DNA of 64,000 nucleotides, from positions 401,880 through 465,879 of the forward strand of contig NZ_JAWKWO010000005.1 in assembly GCF_041397485.1 (NCBI RefSeq), in the 5' to 3' direction. The notes under the pieces were generated by a model. The model saw only the letters and a list, made by a program, of their open reading frames with translations. It was not told where the DNA came from and ran no database searches. Below, in pieces: positions 42,334 to 52,500 of the stretch (positions are counted from its first letter, which is position 1; each line of letters opens with the position of its first letter). The DNA comes from Zhengella sp020637775. GTDB lineage: Bacteria > Pseudomonadota > Alphaproteobacteria > Rhizobiales > Rhizobiaceae. Both the position numbers and the translations under genes were made by a program.

Positions 42334-44067
42334 TTACCGCTGATAGACGCGCATGGGCTTGGGCGTCTCGAATGCGGGCGGCGGCGGCGGTGGTGCGGGC
42401 CGGGGCTTTGGTGGGGCCGAGTTCGACACCCGCGCGGCTGCCTTGGCCCTAAGCTCTGCCGCGTGCTCTGTGATGGACCGGAAGGGCGGCGGAAGAGAGG
42501 GATCGGTCTCCTTGCGACGGGCATAGGCGGCCTTCGTCAGCTTCAACTGCTCGTTCACGCTGAAGCAGCGTGGATCGATGCCAAATCGTTCCGCCTCGCG
42601 GCCGATGTAGTCGTGGCGCTGATCCTCCCACTGCTTCTGGTTTTCCAGCAGGTTGTCCAGTGCGGCGTGCATGTCGGAGAAAATCCATCTCGTGTAGCGG
42701 TCCTTGAGTTTCCACGAGGCTTCAAACCCCGCGTCGACGTCGCCCCCCAGAAGCCTGTCGGAGAAGGGGATGTTCACCGCTCCGCCAACGTAGAAATCCA
42801 ACTTTGCCAGCAAGTCGTCGAGTTCGCCGAAACGCCCGTGGTCCACGTCGAAGATTCGGTAGTCCGGATAGTCCCAAATCTGAGTCAGGGCGTCCAGAAA
42901 TCCCTGTTCGGCGCGGGTCTGGTATTTGCCGTCATACAGGTCGTCCGCATCCCGAGCGTCCTCTGTTTCGATGCCGTATTTGAGCTCCCCGGCAGGCGTC
43001 TCGATCACGACTCCGACCTTCCGGCCTACGACCCGCGGAGCGCCGCCGGGAACGCCCTGTGCCTCGGCGAGGGTAAACGGGGCGTTCGCAGGCCGCTGCG
43101 TCGGCCCTTCGGGTTCCTCATCCGGCAAGGCCAGTTTCACGGCCATCTCGAAACCGGGTTTCCCGTCCTGCGTGCCGGGCTTCACAACGATTTCCGAGAG
43201 ATGGATCCGATTGTGCCGATCCACGCTGAAGGCCAGCTCGAATTGTCCGGCGTCGAAGCGGAAATCGATTTCGTCGGCACTCGACCTGGCCGATTCCGTG
43301 AAGGCTTTCGCAATTTCGGGAGAGTTTTCGATCGCAAGTGCGATCGCTTCCATCAGCTTGCTTTCGACGGCGACGATCTGTGCCCGATCGGTGCGCATCA
43401 ACTCGGACAGTTTCAGACGGGTATCGGGCGAAAGAGTCCAGATCACCCTGTCGAGCGGGACCGCCCTGGGTACGGTCTCCAGCGGCGCAAGTCCCGCCTC
43501 CGTGCGGGCCTTGTCGCAATCGGCGGGCGGGCGGCCGAACGGGTCCTCGTTCATGATGACCGGGTTTCCGGTCAGCACGACGCGGTTGGCCCGGTCGGCC
43601 AGTGCCGACAGGATGTTGTCCATCATGTTTCCCTGCCCTTCCTGCCTGGCGAGGGAGGCGGCACAAGTCTCGAAATCCGCGCGGTCGGCGGGAAGGTCGT
43701 GGCGGGTGCAGCCGTTACCCTGGACGACGCAGGGCGGGCCGGCGCGCTGGCAGGCATAGCGGTCGTCAGGAACGCCGATCACGCCGGGGTGGTAGTATTG
43801 CCGCGTGCCGGCCTGGCCATAGCCCCCCGCCACGCAGACGCAGGTGAAGAAATCCTGCGGCACCGACACGCCGAGGCTTTGCAGGATCAGCAATTGCCGG
43901 TCATGCGCGAGGCCCACCCAGCGGTCCAGCGCGTGGGCGTCGTGTTCGTTGCGAAGCGGCGACTCCGTTTTGGTCTCCTGCGCCTGGGCGGGCGACAGCA
44001 TGAGGCCAAAAGCCAGCGCCAGTGCCACGCGCGCGGCACGGATTCCAGGATTGGGGAAACGGGTCAT
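42334..44067 (-). CDS. Large secreted protein of unknown function (locus C)
   Basis: 577 residues from the ATG at 44067, which overlaps the stop of the upstream gene (ATGA). A signal peptide ends at 'LMLSPAQA' near residue 30. The first ~130 mature residues are cysteine-rich ('FFTCVCVAGGYGQAG', 'YACQRAGPPCVVQGNGCTRH', 'FETCAASL') and probably disulfide-bonded. The middle has 'ELAFSVDRHNRIHLSEIVVK' and the end a Pro-rich stretch ('PRPAPPPPPPAFETPKP'). No family is recognised. It is translationally coupled to another secreted unknown, so the two probably act together outside the cytoplasm. Confidence 0.75.
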   Translation of the reverse strand: MTRFPNPGIRAARVALALAFGLMLSPAQAQETKTESPLRNEHDAHALDRWVGLAHDRQLLILQSLGVSVPQDFFTCVCVAGGYGQAGTRQYYHPGVIGVPDDRYACQRAGPPCVVQGNGCTRHDLPADRADFETCAASLARQEGQGNMMDNILSALADRANRVVLTGNPVIMNEDPFGRPPADCDKARTEAGLAPLETVPRAVPLDRVIWTLSPDTRLKLSELMRTDRAQIVAVESKLMEAIALAIENSPEIAKAFTESARSSADEIDFRFDAGQFELAFSVDRHNRIHLSEIVVKPGTQDGKPGFEMAVKLALPDEEPEGPTQRPANAPFTLAEAQGVPGGAPRVVGRKVGVVIETPAGELKYGIETEDARDADDLYDGKYQTRAEQGFLDALTQIWDYPDYRIFDVDHGRFGELDDLLAKLDFYVGGAVNIPFSDRLLGGDVDAGFEASWKLKDRYTRWIFSDMHAALDNLLENQKQWEDQRHDYIGREAERFGIDPRCFSVNEQLKLTKAAYARRKETDPSLPPPFRSITEHAAELRAKAAARVSNSAPPKPRPAPPPPPPAFETPKPMRVYQR

Positions 44068-46847
44068 CTTGCACCCTCCGCAAGGTCTCGGGCCAGCATG
44101 TCGATAAAGGCATCCGCGTCGAACTCTTCGATGTCCACGAGGCTCCAGCGATCGGACTCGGTCATGCCGTCGGGACCGATCCAGCCTCCGGCGATCCGGC
44201 GCAGGTTGACCGCGCCGCGCGAATGCTCGTCGAAGCCACCGGGCAGAACCGTGGGCAGGAATTGGGTGCGCCGTCCGCTGGCTCCGCTGGGCAGGCGCAT
44301 GACGACTTGCCCCGCGAGGCGAACCGCAATCCATCCCGCGCCGAATTCCAGCCGAGCCGTGCCGTCCCACCGAGGGTGCCACCAGTCGGCGGGCAGCACA
44401 CGGGCAAAGGCGTTGCCTGCCGTCCCATCGGCTGTCAGCAGGACCTCCAGTCCGCCGGCATCCGGCCCGGTCTCGACCGTCCGCAGGCTCAGTGCAACGG
44501 GCGCGTCCTTGGGCGCAAAGGGGGCGCTTTCGGCCAGCAGCAGGGTCATCCCCAGGTCGCCCGCTGGATCGACGCGCAGGGTCAGGCCATAGGCGGCGCG
44601 GTCGATGCGTTCGTCCAGCGCGACGATCGGCGCCGGACCGGACGCCGAGATTCGCCGGTAGTCCGGCAAAGGTTCGCGCCGGGTCAAGCGAAGCCCGTCT
44701 GCTGTCGCCATCGCCAAAGTGTCGAATTCCGCCTTGCCCCAGGAATGTCCCTGCCATCCGGGGCCCATCGGCGGCTCGAAGAACACCCGTTCGGGCAGGA
44801 GCGCGACACCCGGCGCGGGTTGCGGCTGCGGTTCGGGCTGGGCGGGATGGACATCGCGCGCGATCCGCCACAGCGACAGCGCGCCCGCCCCATCCCGATC
44901 CGGCATCGCATGGACCGACACCGTCAGTGCCGCGCCATCCATCAGTGCAGGCCAGTCCAGCGGTTCGGTCGAGATGCCCTCGGCCTCGACGAAGATGCGG
45001 CCCGGCCGCAGGACCAGCACCACCCGATCCGGCAGGCGGTCCAGACCTTCTGTCAGTACCAAGGGCTTGTCCTTGTTGCGCAACTGGCTGAGCGCGGAAA
45101 AGCGGCCGTCTGCCTCGCGCCGGAACCGCACGACGTAGCTTTCCGGTGGGCTCAGGTTGCCTTCCTTGGCATGGCGGTTGCCGAGGCTGATCTCGAAATC
45201 CCCGGTGGCGGCGGCATCGATCTCAACTGTCAGCCGCGCCTCGGCGAGACCGCGAAAATCATCCAGCCAGAACAGCGCGCCCGTCGAGACGATCCCCGTG
45301 TAATCGCCGCGCTGCGCCTTGTCCCAGGCGATGCGCAGCGCGCCGTCCTGCAGCCGGGCGAATGCCGCGAAATGTCCCTCGCGCCGCTCGTTCGGCCGCC
45401 AGAGACCGCCCAGCGCCCAGCCGGTGAACAGCGTTTCGTCCTCGACCGGCGCCGTGACCGGGGCATCAACGCTCTCGGGCAGGGCAAAGCGGTGTTCTTC
45501 CGTGACGGCGCGATACAACACCAGCTCCACCGGCCCGTTCCGATAGGAGGGACGGCCATAGATCTGGGTCACCACCGGCGTGTCGGGAAAGATCGCGTCA
45601 TGACGCAAGTGCAGCAATTCGGTACGGTTTTCATCATGTAGCGTCAGCACGCCGTCGCCGCGGATCACGATGTCGAACACGGTCCGGCTCTCAGGCCAGG
45701 GAAACTGGCGCGAGACAATTTCCCGCTCCCCGGGGACCGAGAGTTTCGCGCGGGCAAGCCCGTCCTTCTCGGTGAAGAGCTGGAGGCGCAGGACATGGTA
45801 ACGGTCGGGATCGTCGGTTGCGGCCTCGGCCGGACTGAAGGCGAGGACGAACCCATTGCTCTGCGTACCGTCGAACGCGACGCGCACGCGGCGCGCGCTG
45901 TCTCCGGCCGGAAGCGTAACCGGGCTGGCCGTCGCCGCCACGCCCAGCCGTGCCCAGGCCGCTCCCCTGGGAACCGAGAATTGCAGGCCCTCACCGGTCA
46001 ACGTGGCATGGGTCTCGAAATCTCCTCCCTCGAAGCCGAAGGACTCGAGCCCGTTCAGGCTCTGTCCGTCGAACAGCACGAGAGTGGGCGCCACCGGTTC
46101 GCTCCCTGGCGCGGGTTCCGATCCGCTCGCCGCGGCATTTTCAGCGGGTTGCGGCAAGGGCAACATGCCAAAGCCCGGCTGCACCGGGCTGGCCGGGCGC
46201 GCGCCGCCTTGCGCGGTGGGAGGGGGCGGCACGGGAACGAAAGCGCCGGGCGGCGCGGCCGCGCCCTGCCCGTGCGTGCCCGGCGGGGGCGGAACGGGCA
46301 CCATCGCAGGCGGCGGCACCGGCGCCTGCCCGGCCGGCGCGGCGGGCGCGCCAAGCGCCGGTTGCCCGTCGAGCGTCAGCCCCGCCAGAAGCGTCTCGAA
46401 CAGCGCTTTCTGTTCGGCCAGCGGGACCGAGGGCGCGGCGATCAGTTGCCACAGGAACTGTTCGCCCTGGGCGTCGCGGCGGGGAAAGGCGGCAGTCAGC
46501 TTGCGCTCCTGGGCAGTCTCTGTCTGGATCACCAGCGCCTCCTGCCCGGCCAGTGCGCGCGTCTCGTGCCGCTCGATGTCACCGAACCCCAGTAGCGGCT
46601 CGTCCGGGAACCACCACCGCGCCCAAAGCTGGAAACGCCCGTCGGGACTGGCGAAATCGTATTCCTGGTCTCGCTTCGTCCAGGTGACGGCCCATCCTTC
46701 GGGCAGTGTGAATGCCGCCCCGCGCAGATCATACGGGCCTGAGGAGTACGCCCGCGTCACGGATCCCGCCAGCAACGCCAGAGCGATCAGGACGCTGGAA
46801 AGCCAGAACCGGACACGGCCCGGACATGCTGCAAACGCATGCGTCAT
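44064..46847 (-). CDS. Large secreted multidomain protein of unknown function (locus B)
   Basis: 927 residues. A signal anchor or peptide lies at residues 10-35. Residues ~40-165 form a beta domain starting 'AAFTLPEGWAVTWTKRDQEY'. A long Pro/Ala linker follows (~170-255: 'PVPPPAMVPVPPPPG'). Three lectin-like or LamG/DUF1080-like beta domains come next ('LVLFDGQSLNGLESFGFEGG', 'ETLFTGWALGGLWRPNERRE', 'RVFFEPPMGPGWQGHSWGKA'), each opening with a phrase of the same kind. This suggests carbohydrate or surface binding. It overlaps locus C and is divergent from the gene at 47041 across a shared promoter region with an FNR-like box. Confidence 0.75.
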   Translation of the reverse strand: MTHAFAACPGRVRFWLSSVLIALALLAGSVTRAYSSGPYDLRGAAFTLPEGWAVTWTKRDQEYDFASPDGRFQLWARWWFPDEPLLGFGDIERHETRALAGQEALVIQTETAQERKLTAAFPRRDAQGEQFLWQLIAAPSVPLAEQKALFETLLAGLTLDGQPALGAPAAPAGQAPVPPPAMVPVPPPPGTHGQGAAAPPGAFVPVPPPPTAQGGARPASPVQPGFGMLPLPQPAENAAASGSEPAPGSEPVAPTLVLFDGQSLNGLESFGFEGGDFETHATLTGEGLQFSVPRGAAWARLGVAATASPVTLPAGDSARRVRVAFDGTQSNGFVLAFSPAEAATDDPDRYHVLRLQLFTEKDGLARAKLSVPGEREIVSRQFPWPESRTVFDIVIRGDGVLTLHDENRTELLHLRHDAIFPDTPVVTQIYGRPSYRNGPVELVLYRAVTEEHRFALPESVDAPVTAPVEDETLFTGWALGGLWRPNERREGHFAAFARLQDGALRIAWDKAQRGDYTGIVSTGALFWLDDFRGLAEARLTVEIDAAATGDFEISLGNRHAKEGNLSPPESYVVRFRREADGRFSALSQLRNKDKPLVLTEGLDRLPDRVVLVLRPGRIFVEAEGISTEPLDWPALMDGAALTVSVHAMPDRDGAGALSLWRIARDVHPAQPEPQPQPAPGVALLPERVFFEPPMGPGWQGHSWGKAEFDTLAMATADGLRLTRREPLPDYRRISASGPAPIVALDERIDRAAYGLTLRVDPAGDLGMTLLLAESAPFAPKDAPVALSLRTVETGPDAGGLEVLLTADGTAGNAFARVLPADWWHPRWDGTARLEFGAGWIAVRLAGQVVMRLPSGASGRRTQFLPTVLPGGFDEHSRGAVNLRRIAGGWIGPDGMTESDRWSLVDIEEFDADAFIDMLARDLAEGAR

Positions 46848-46921
46848 CGTCGCACCTTTCGCTGGTTCCCAGTCGATCTTCCGACCCGGTCAGCTTAAGG
46901 GCGATCCGCGCCCAAGCGGTT

Positions 46922-46935
46922 TGATCCGGGTCAAG
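46922..46935. promoter_or_regulatory. FNR/FnrL-type box in the divergent promoter
   Basis: TTGAT-CCGG-GTCAA matches the FNR/CRP-family oxygen-regulator consensus TTGAT-N4-ATCAA in nine of ten positions. It lies 74 bases before the leftward gene and 105 before the rightward gene, so both could be controlled. This is the only regulatory hint for the unknown secreted locus. Confidence 0.5.
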
Positions 46936-47040
46936 GGCGGTGCGAAAAGGATGCGGCAGTTTGCATGCGAAACAGGTTGACCTACGGCGCGTAGCGGTTC
47001 TGCAGTTTTGGCAACCGCCCGTCAGCGAGGAGATGCCCAC

Positions 47041-49231
47041 ATGACACACACCCGGTTCCGCTCGCCGCTGGCCGCGCTGTGCCTGACCCTGGCCCTGGCT
47101 CTGGCCTTGGCCCGGACCCTCGGTCTCGGCCCCTTGCCTGCCCTGGCACAGGATTTATTCGTGCCCATTCCCTTCGAGCCCGTCGAGGTGCCCGCGGACT
47201 GGGACAGCCAGCGAATCGAGGGGCTCACCCTGCGCCTGCCGCCCGGTGCGATGACCGTGCACGAAAGCCGCGACGAAAAGCTCTGGGCGCTGGCCGACAT
47301 GGACTCCCGGACCGGGATCGCTTTCAGTATACGTTATGACGACAATCCCGAACGCGACCTGCGCCGGGGAAAGATCCCGCCCGAGGACGCGGGCCTCGTG
47401 GTCTTTCCCGACGGTCACATCTTTCACCGCTGGCGCGCACCCCTGCCGGAGAATGCGGACGTGCCAGGCAAGGCCGAGATACTGATCTCGGAGCGGCCCG
47501 TGCGCGGCAAGGACAAGCTTGTCCTGATGTTGATGGCAATGAACACCCCGTTCGAGGCGCACCGCGCCAAATTCGACATTTTCCTCAGCGGCATTTCGAT
47601 ACCCGCGCCGGGTAAGCCGATGGCACTCGACCTGCTGGAGGGCGTCCTGCGGTTGCCTTTCGATGTCACCTGGTCGGGGCTGCGTGGCAGTCATCCCGAC
47701 CGTATCCACATGTCGATGAAGGACACGCCCGGCCGCCTCGGCATCACGCGGGGCGAGTATGACACCGGGCCCATGCCACGGGCAACGCGCGGCCAGGCCG
47801 TGACCTTCATGGGGCAGCCGGCGCAGCTTTTCGCCTTCGAGGACGGCTCTGCCACCGTGAAAGATGGCGAGGGGCAGAAAGGCCAGGCGCGCATCGTGCT
47901 GCTGGAGACCTGTCTACCCGACGGACGCGCGATATCGCTGCAATTCTCGGGCATGCCCGCCTTCTTTCACGCAGGATCGCTGATCCGCGCTTTCGCGGAG
48001 GGCCCTGGTGTTGCCGGAGGGGTCCCGCCCCTGCCCGCCCGAAACCCTGCCGGAGGGCGCGCAGATCGTGCCCGCGGGACAGCCGCGCCCCGCCGTGCTG
48101 CCGCCTTTCGACGTGCCGGAAAAGAGCGCAGTCCTGCCGCGCCTGCAAGGGACCGCGCTGGACGGCTTGTTTGAATACGATATGGCGCCGGGCTGGACCG
48201 AGCTACCTGGCGACAGTGCCGACCTCATGGCGTTCAGTGGGCCGGAGGGAGAGCGGATCGTCATGGCGCGCGGCGAAAAAGCAATTGCCGGGCCGGGCGG
48301 ACTTGTCGGGACCGTGCCCGCGGACACGCCCATGAAGCCGGATCTTGTTCTGGGCTGGCCCGTCCTGCGGTGGATCGTGGACATGGGAACGCTCGAGGCA
48401 CGGGTCCATCTCTACCAGCATTGCTTCGCCGACGGGACGCCCTTCGGCATTGGTTTTTCTCTGCCCAAGGGGATCTGGGACGACCGTGCCGGGTCCGACC
48501 TGCGCCGCATGATCGATCTGGCCATGCCTGACGGCGTAATCCCCTGCCCCGACGGGTATCTCAATGCCCTGGTCGAGAAGGCGCAGGGCAGCCGCCCTGC
48601 GCAGTCCGCACCGGAACCCGGGCCCGCGCCGCAAGAGAAGCACGCGGCGGCACAATCGCAATCCGCGCCTCCGCAAACCGCACCGGGCCAGGCGGCCCCC
48701 GCGCAATCCGCCCCCGCCCGCACAATGCAGGTTCAGCCTGTGCCCCGCCCTGCCCCGTTGTCGCCGCCGGCCCCTGAGGGGACTGCCGAAGACCCCGACC
48801 TGTTCCTGCCCGAGGAAGGGGGTTATGCGCTTTACCGGAACGGGCGTTACGGGACGCATATTTCCTACCCCGCCACCTATTTCCTGCCCGATCCGCCACC
48901 GGACAGCGGCGATGGCCGGAACTTCACCGCGGTGGATGGCTGGGCGCGGTTCTATGTCTTTGCCCAATATGAAGCCGAAGGGTTGAGCCAGGCGCAGCGC
49001 ATGGCCCGCGACATCGCCGCCCACGGCGAGGCGAGCTATCGCGCATCGGGCGACGGCTGGTACGTGATCTCGGGCATCACCGGCGGCGACATCTATTACC
49101 GGCGCGTCGAGGAAGAGCCGGACGGCCTGCTGCATGTCTTCGAGATCAGCTATCCGCCCGCCCGCAAGCAGGAATTCGACGCGGTGGTCGCCTACATGGC
49201 GCAGAGTTTCGGACCGCCGCAGCGCAACTGA
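47041..49231 (+). pseudogene. Secreted three-repeat protein of unknown function, frameshifted near 48000
   Basis: The ATG at 47041 has AGGAG eight bases upstream and opens a signal peptide ('LALALARTLGLGPLPALAQ'). The first frame runs to 48174 but loses sense after about 47998. From there a second frame continues to 49231. Removing one G from the GGG at 47998-48001 joins them into about 729 residues. Internal repeats support a single gene: the segment before the shift ('GSLIRAFAE') plus the next frame ('ALVLPEGSRPCPPE') parallels 'DLRRMIDLAMPDGVIPCPDG' in the following repeat. A Pro/Gln/Ala linker (~48590-48780) precedes a final domain ('GRYGTHISYPATYFLPDPPP'). An alternative is a real second start at GTG 48008, with GGAGG upstream. 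Confidence 0.7.
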
Positions 49232-49556
49232 TGGCGGGCGGGCTACCGGCCGCCACCTCGCTCAAAGCCGCGCCCGAAAGGGAGGCTGAAACCCCTCATG
49301 AGAAAAGCCGACCCCGCAACCGGGAAACGGCCTAGTTTTTGCGCCGCCCAGTGGCCGACTTTTGCTCCGCCGTTGGTACACATTCGGGTTCGCACTAGAA
49401 ATCTGCTTGTCTGGCAGGCACGATTGCATTCCGCGCAACCATTTAGTGACTTGCAGCAATCCATTTCCATGATCCGGCCATTGCGGCAGAAATCAAAGAT
49501 ATCACCACATTTGGCTATCATCTCCGGTCGAATTCAGCACAGACCCTAAGAATCAG
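49232..49556. other. Intergenic region with mobile-element debris
   Basis: No gene is convincing. A minus-strand frame starting at 49521 gives a cysteine-rich peptide ('CGDIFDFCRNG', 'MDCCKSLNGCAECNRAC') that runs into the IS21-like repeats at 49328-49371. It may be a broken small gene, but I do not annotate it. Confidence 0.4.
49328..49371. repeat. Two tandem ~22-bp repeats resembling an IS21-family end
   Basis: Read on the minus strand, GGCGGAGCAAAAGTCGGCCA is followed by GGCGGCGCAAAAACTAGGCC, 22 bases apart. Multiple copies of a GGCGG(A)GCAAAAGTCGGCC-type unit are typical of IS21-like termini. No transposase remains nearby, so this is an isolated end. Confidence 0.4.
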
Positions 49557-52500
49557 TCACACCACCCAGACACCGTCGTCGAGATTGGCGATGTTGTTGG
49601 AGATGTTCTCCTGGCTCTGGGTGAAGGCGATCAGGATGTCTTCGCGGCTCAGACCGGCCTCCATGCCGCCGACCCAGAAGTCATAGCCTTCCTGGTCCGG
49701 AAGGCGAAACAGCACATTCTGATACATCGCGTCGATATATTCGAAATTGGTCGGATTGGCGCCGTAAAGGCCCTGGAACTCGTCCGAACCGATGAACTCC
49801 GAGGCCACATATTGCTGCTTGCCAAGCTCTGTGAAGCCCTGGTTGTCGAGCGCGTCGAGAACACCGATCCAGAACCGCACCCCGCCCTCGTCCGGCGTGC
49901 GGCCGAAAGACGCCTGGTAGATGCGGTAGCCGAAGCCCAGGTTGTCCGAGCCGATGTCATAGACATAGTCGCCGTCCAGCAGGTCGATGCGCTCGATGGA
50001 GATCAGCGTGTCAGTGGAGCCGTCCGGCTTGTTCACGGTAACGGTTCCGTCAACCAAAAGGTCCTGCGTGATTTCGGACCTGTTCAGGGTGTAGACTGCC
50101 CTATCGGTGCCGGGCCCTCCGTCGAGCGTGTCGTTGCCCGCGCTCCAGTTGAGCCGGTCATCTTCTTCCAGCGCGAACATTTCGTCATCATTGGGTGTAC
50201 CGATGAGATTGTCCGGTTCGGGCGTGCCCATGATCGGGCCGACACTGACCACATCGATGTTGAACGTCTCCTGATAGGCCGGGCCGGTGGCATCACTGGC
50301 CTGGATGGTGACCAGGTAGTTGCTCTGCGTGTTGTATTCGATGTCGGCATTCGCGCTCACCTTCAACTGGTTGCCGTCGATGATGAAATTGCCATCGGCG
50401 CCGGAGACGATCGCGAAGCTGACATTGGGCTCGACCACGTTTTCCAATGCCTCAAAGGTGGCGACCACCGAGCCAGCGGCGGCATCCTCACGCACCGACC
50501 CGCCAGCGACCATTTCGATATCCGAAACCGGCATGTTCGTCACCTGAATGACGAAGTCTTCCTCGTAGGCTGGGCCGGTGGCATCGGTGGCGGCGATGCG
50601 CACCGTGTGGCTGGTCGCCGCCTCGTAGTCGATCACAGCGCCGGGCGCGAGTTTCAGCGTGTTGCCATCGAGCACGAAAAGGCCGTTCGCGTCGTCCATG
50701 AGCGTGAAGGTGGCGGACGGTTCGACCGGATTTTCGGAAGCCTCGAACGTGGCGACCACGGTGCCGCCGGCGGCGTTTTCCTCCACCGTGCCGCCCGAGG
50801 CGAGCGCGATATCCGAAACCGGCATGTTCGTCACCTGGATGACGAAGTCCTTCTCGAAAGACGCACCAGCGTCATCGGTGACAGAAACCCTTATCGTATG
50901 GCTGGTCGCCGCCTCGTAGTCGATGACTGCGCCGGCAGCGACTTTCAGCATGCCGCCATCCAGTTCGAAAAGGCCGGAGGCATCGTTCAGGAGTTCGAAG
51001 ACATGCGTATCGGCAGCATCCGGGTCGACGGCCGCAAATGTCGTGACCGCTTCACCCCCGAGCGCGTTCTCCGGAATCACCAGTTCTCCGTCCGGCAAAA
51101 TCCTGGTTGGCGCCGAATTGCCGAGGATCACTTCAGCCAGTGAAAAATCTCCGAGGTTCAGACCTTCGAGCGTGATGCTGCTGCCGTCCGGGAAAAGAAT
51201 GATCACGCTGCCCGGCAGGGCATTTTCGATGGCGGAGGCTGCGACCGCTGCATCGAATGCCGACAGATCGAGTTTGTCCACGCCGATTTCAAAATCGGTG
51301 ATGGTGTCCGTCCCGTCACCCGGATTGACGACAAATGTATCTGCACCGTCGCCGCCGGTATGAATATCGTCGCCCGCGCCTCCCTCCAGGCGATCCATGC
51401 CGCCACGACCGTTCAACGTGTCATCGCCGTCCAAACCGCGAAGCACGTTGGAGCCTTCATCTCCGGCAAGGGTATCACCAAGCGTGGACCCCGTGACATT
51501 TTCAATGCCTGAAATCGTATCGGTCTGCCCACCCGTATCCACAGCCGTATTCGTCGAGAGATCGACAACGGCACCCTGCTTTATGGTCGAGGAATTGGGA
51601 ACAACCTGCTCCAGTTCATAGGACAGTGTGTCGATTCCACCGCTGCCATGCACCGTGTCGGCCCCGCCCATGGGCAGGAACTCTTCGTCCCTGTCACTGC
51701 CCAGAAACGTGTCTGCCGATTGGGAGCCCGCAAAGGATTCGATGCTCGTGAAATGGATGTTGTCCGGAACCGGACTCGTGCTCACCGTTCCCGCGACCGC
51801 ATCGATCGTGACCGACATGTCACGGGTTGGCCCGCCATAGAAATCGTCATTGCGGTGAAATATCAGACGGTCATGCCCGCCCCGTCCATCGATGGTAATG
51901 TTGAAGCCCTGCGGAACAAAGACATTGTCATCGTCATTTCCGATAAATATGTCGCCGCTGGTCGAGCTGTTGCCGATGATGCCTTCGACAGAAACGAGAC
52001 TGACGGTGTCTCCGCCGCCGCTGTATTCACCTTCTGTCAGGTCGACAATGAACGGGCCCTCGCCGAGGCTGTTGCGAAAACTGATGTAATCGGTTCCCGG
52101 ACCGCCATCCAGCATGTCGGTGCCAGTCGAGTGAATGATCAGGTCATCACCCTCATCACCGAAAATGGTATCGTTGTCGGCGCCGCCATCGAGCTTGTCA
52201 TTGCCCGGACCGCCATGGATGGTATCGTCGCCACCGGCTCCGTTCAGCTGGTCGTCGCCCCCATTTCCATAGAAGGTATCGCCCAGCGAGGCTGCACCGA
52301 AATAGTCGCCTTCTTCGGAACCGTTCACCAGGTAAGGAACGCGGTTGTAGAGGATGTCGAAGATCGGTCCGAGATCCAGGCTCTGGCGCACGGCATCGAA
52401 AGCAGCAAACAGCTCGGCTCCGTCGATCGGATAGCCTGTCAATTGCGCGATGAAGCCGAGTGAATTGTAGAAATCGATGGTCTGGACAGTTCCGGCGATA

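Noticed and set aside
42331..44592. Long plus-strand open frame (753 codons)
   Set aside because: It is the antisense shadow of the secreted-protein genes at 42334-44067 and 44064-46847, which have signal peptides, ribosome sites and coupled starts.
42334..44871. Extended 845-residue version of the secreted protein
   Set aside because: The N-terminal 268 residues are a frame shadow of the upstream gene. A signal peptide starts at the ATG at 44067, which overlaps that gene's stop.
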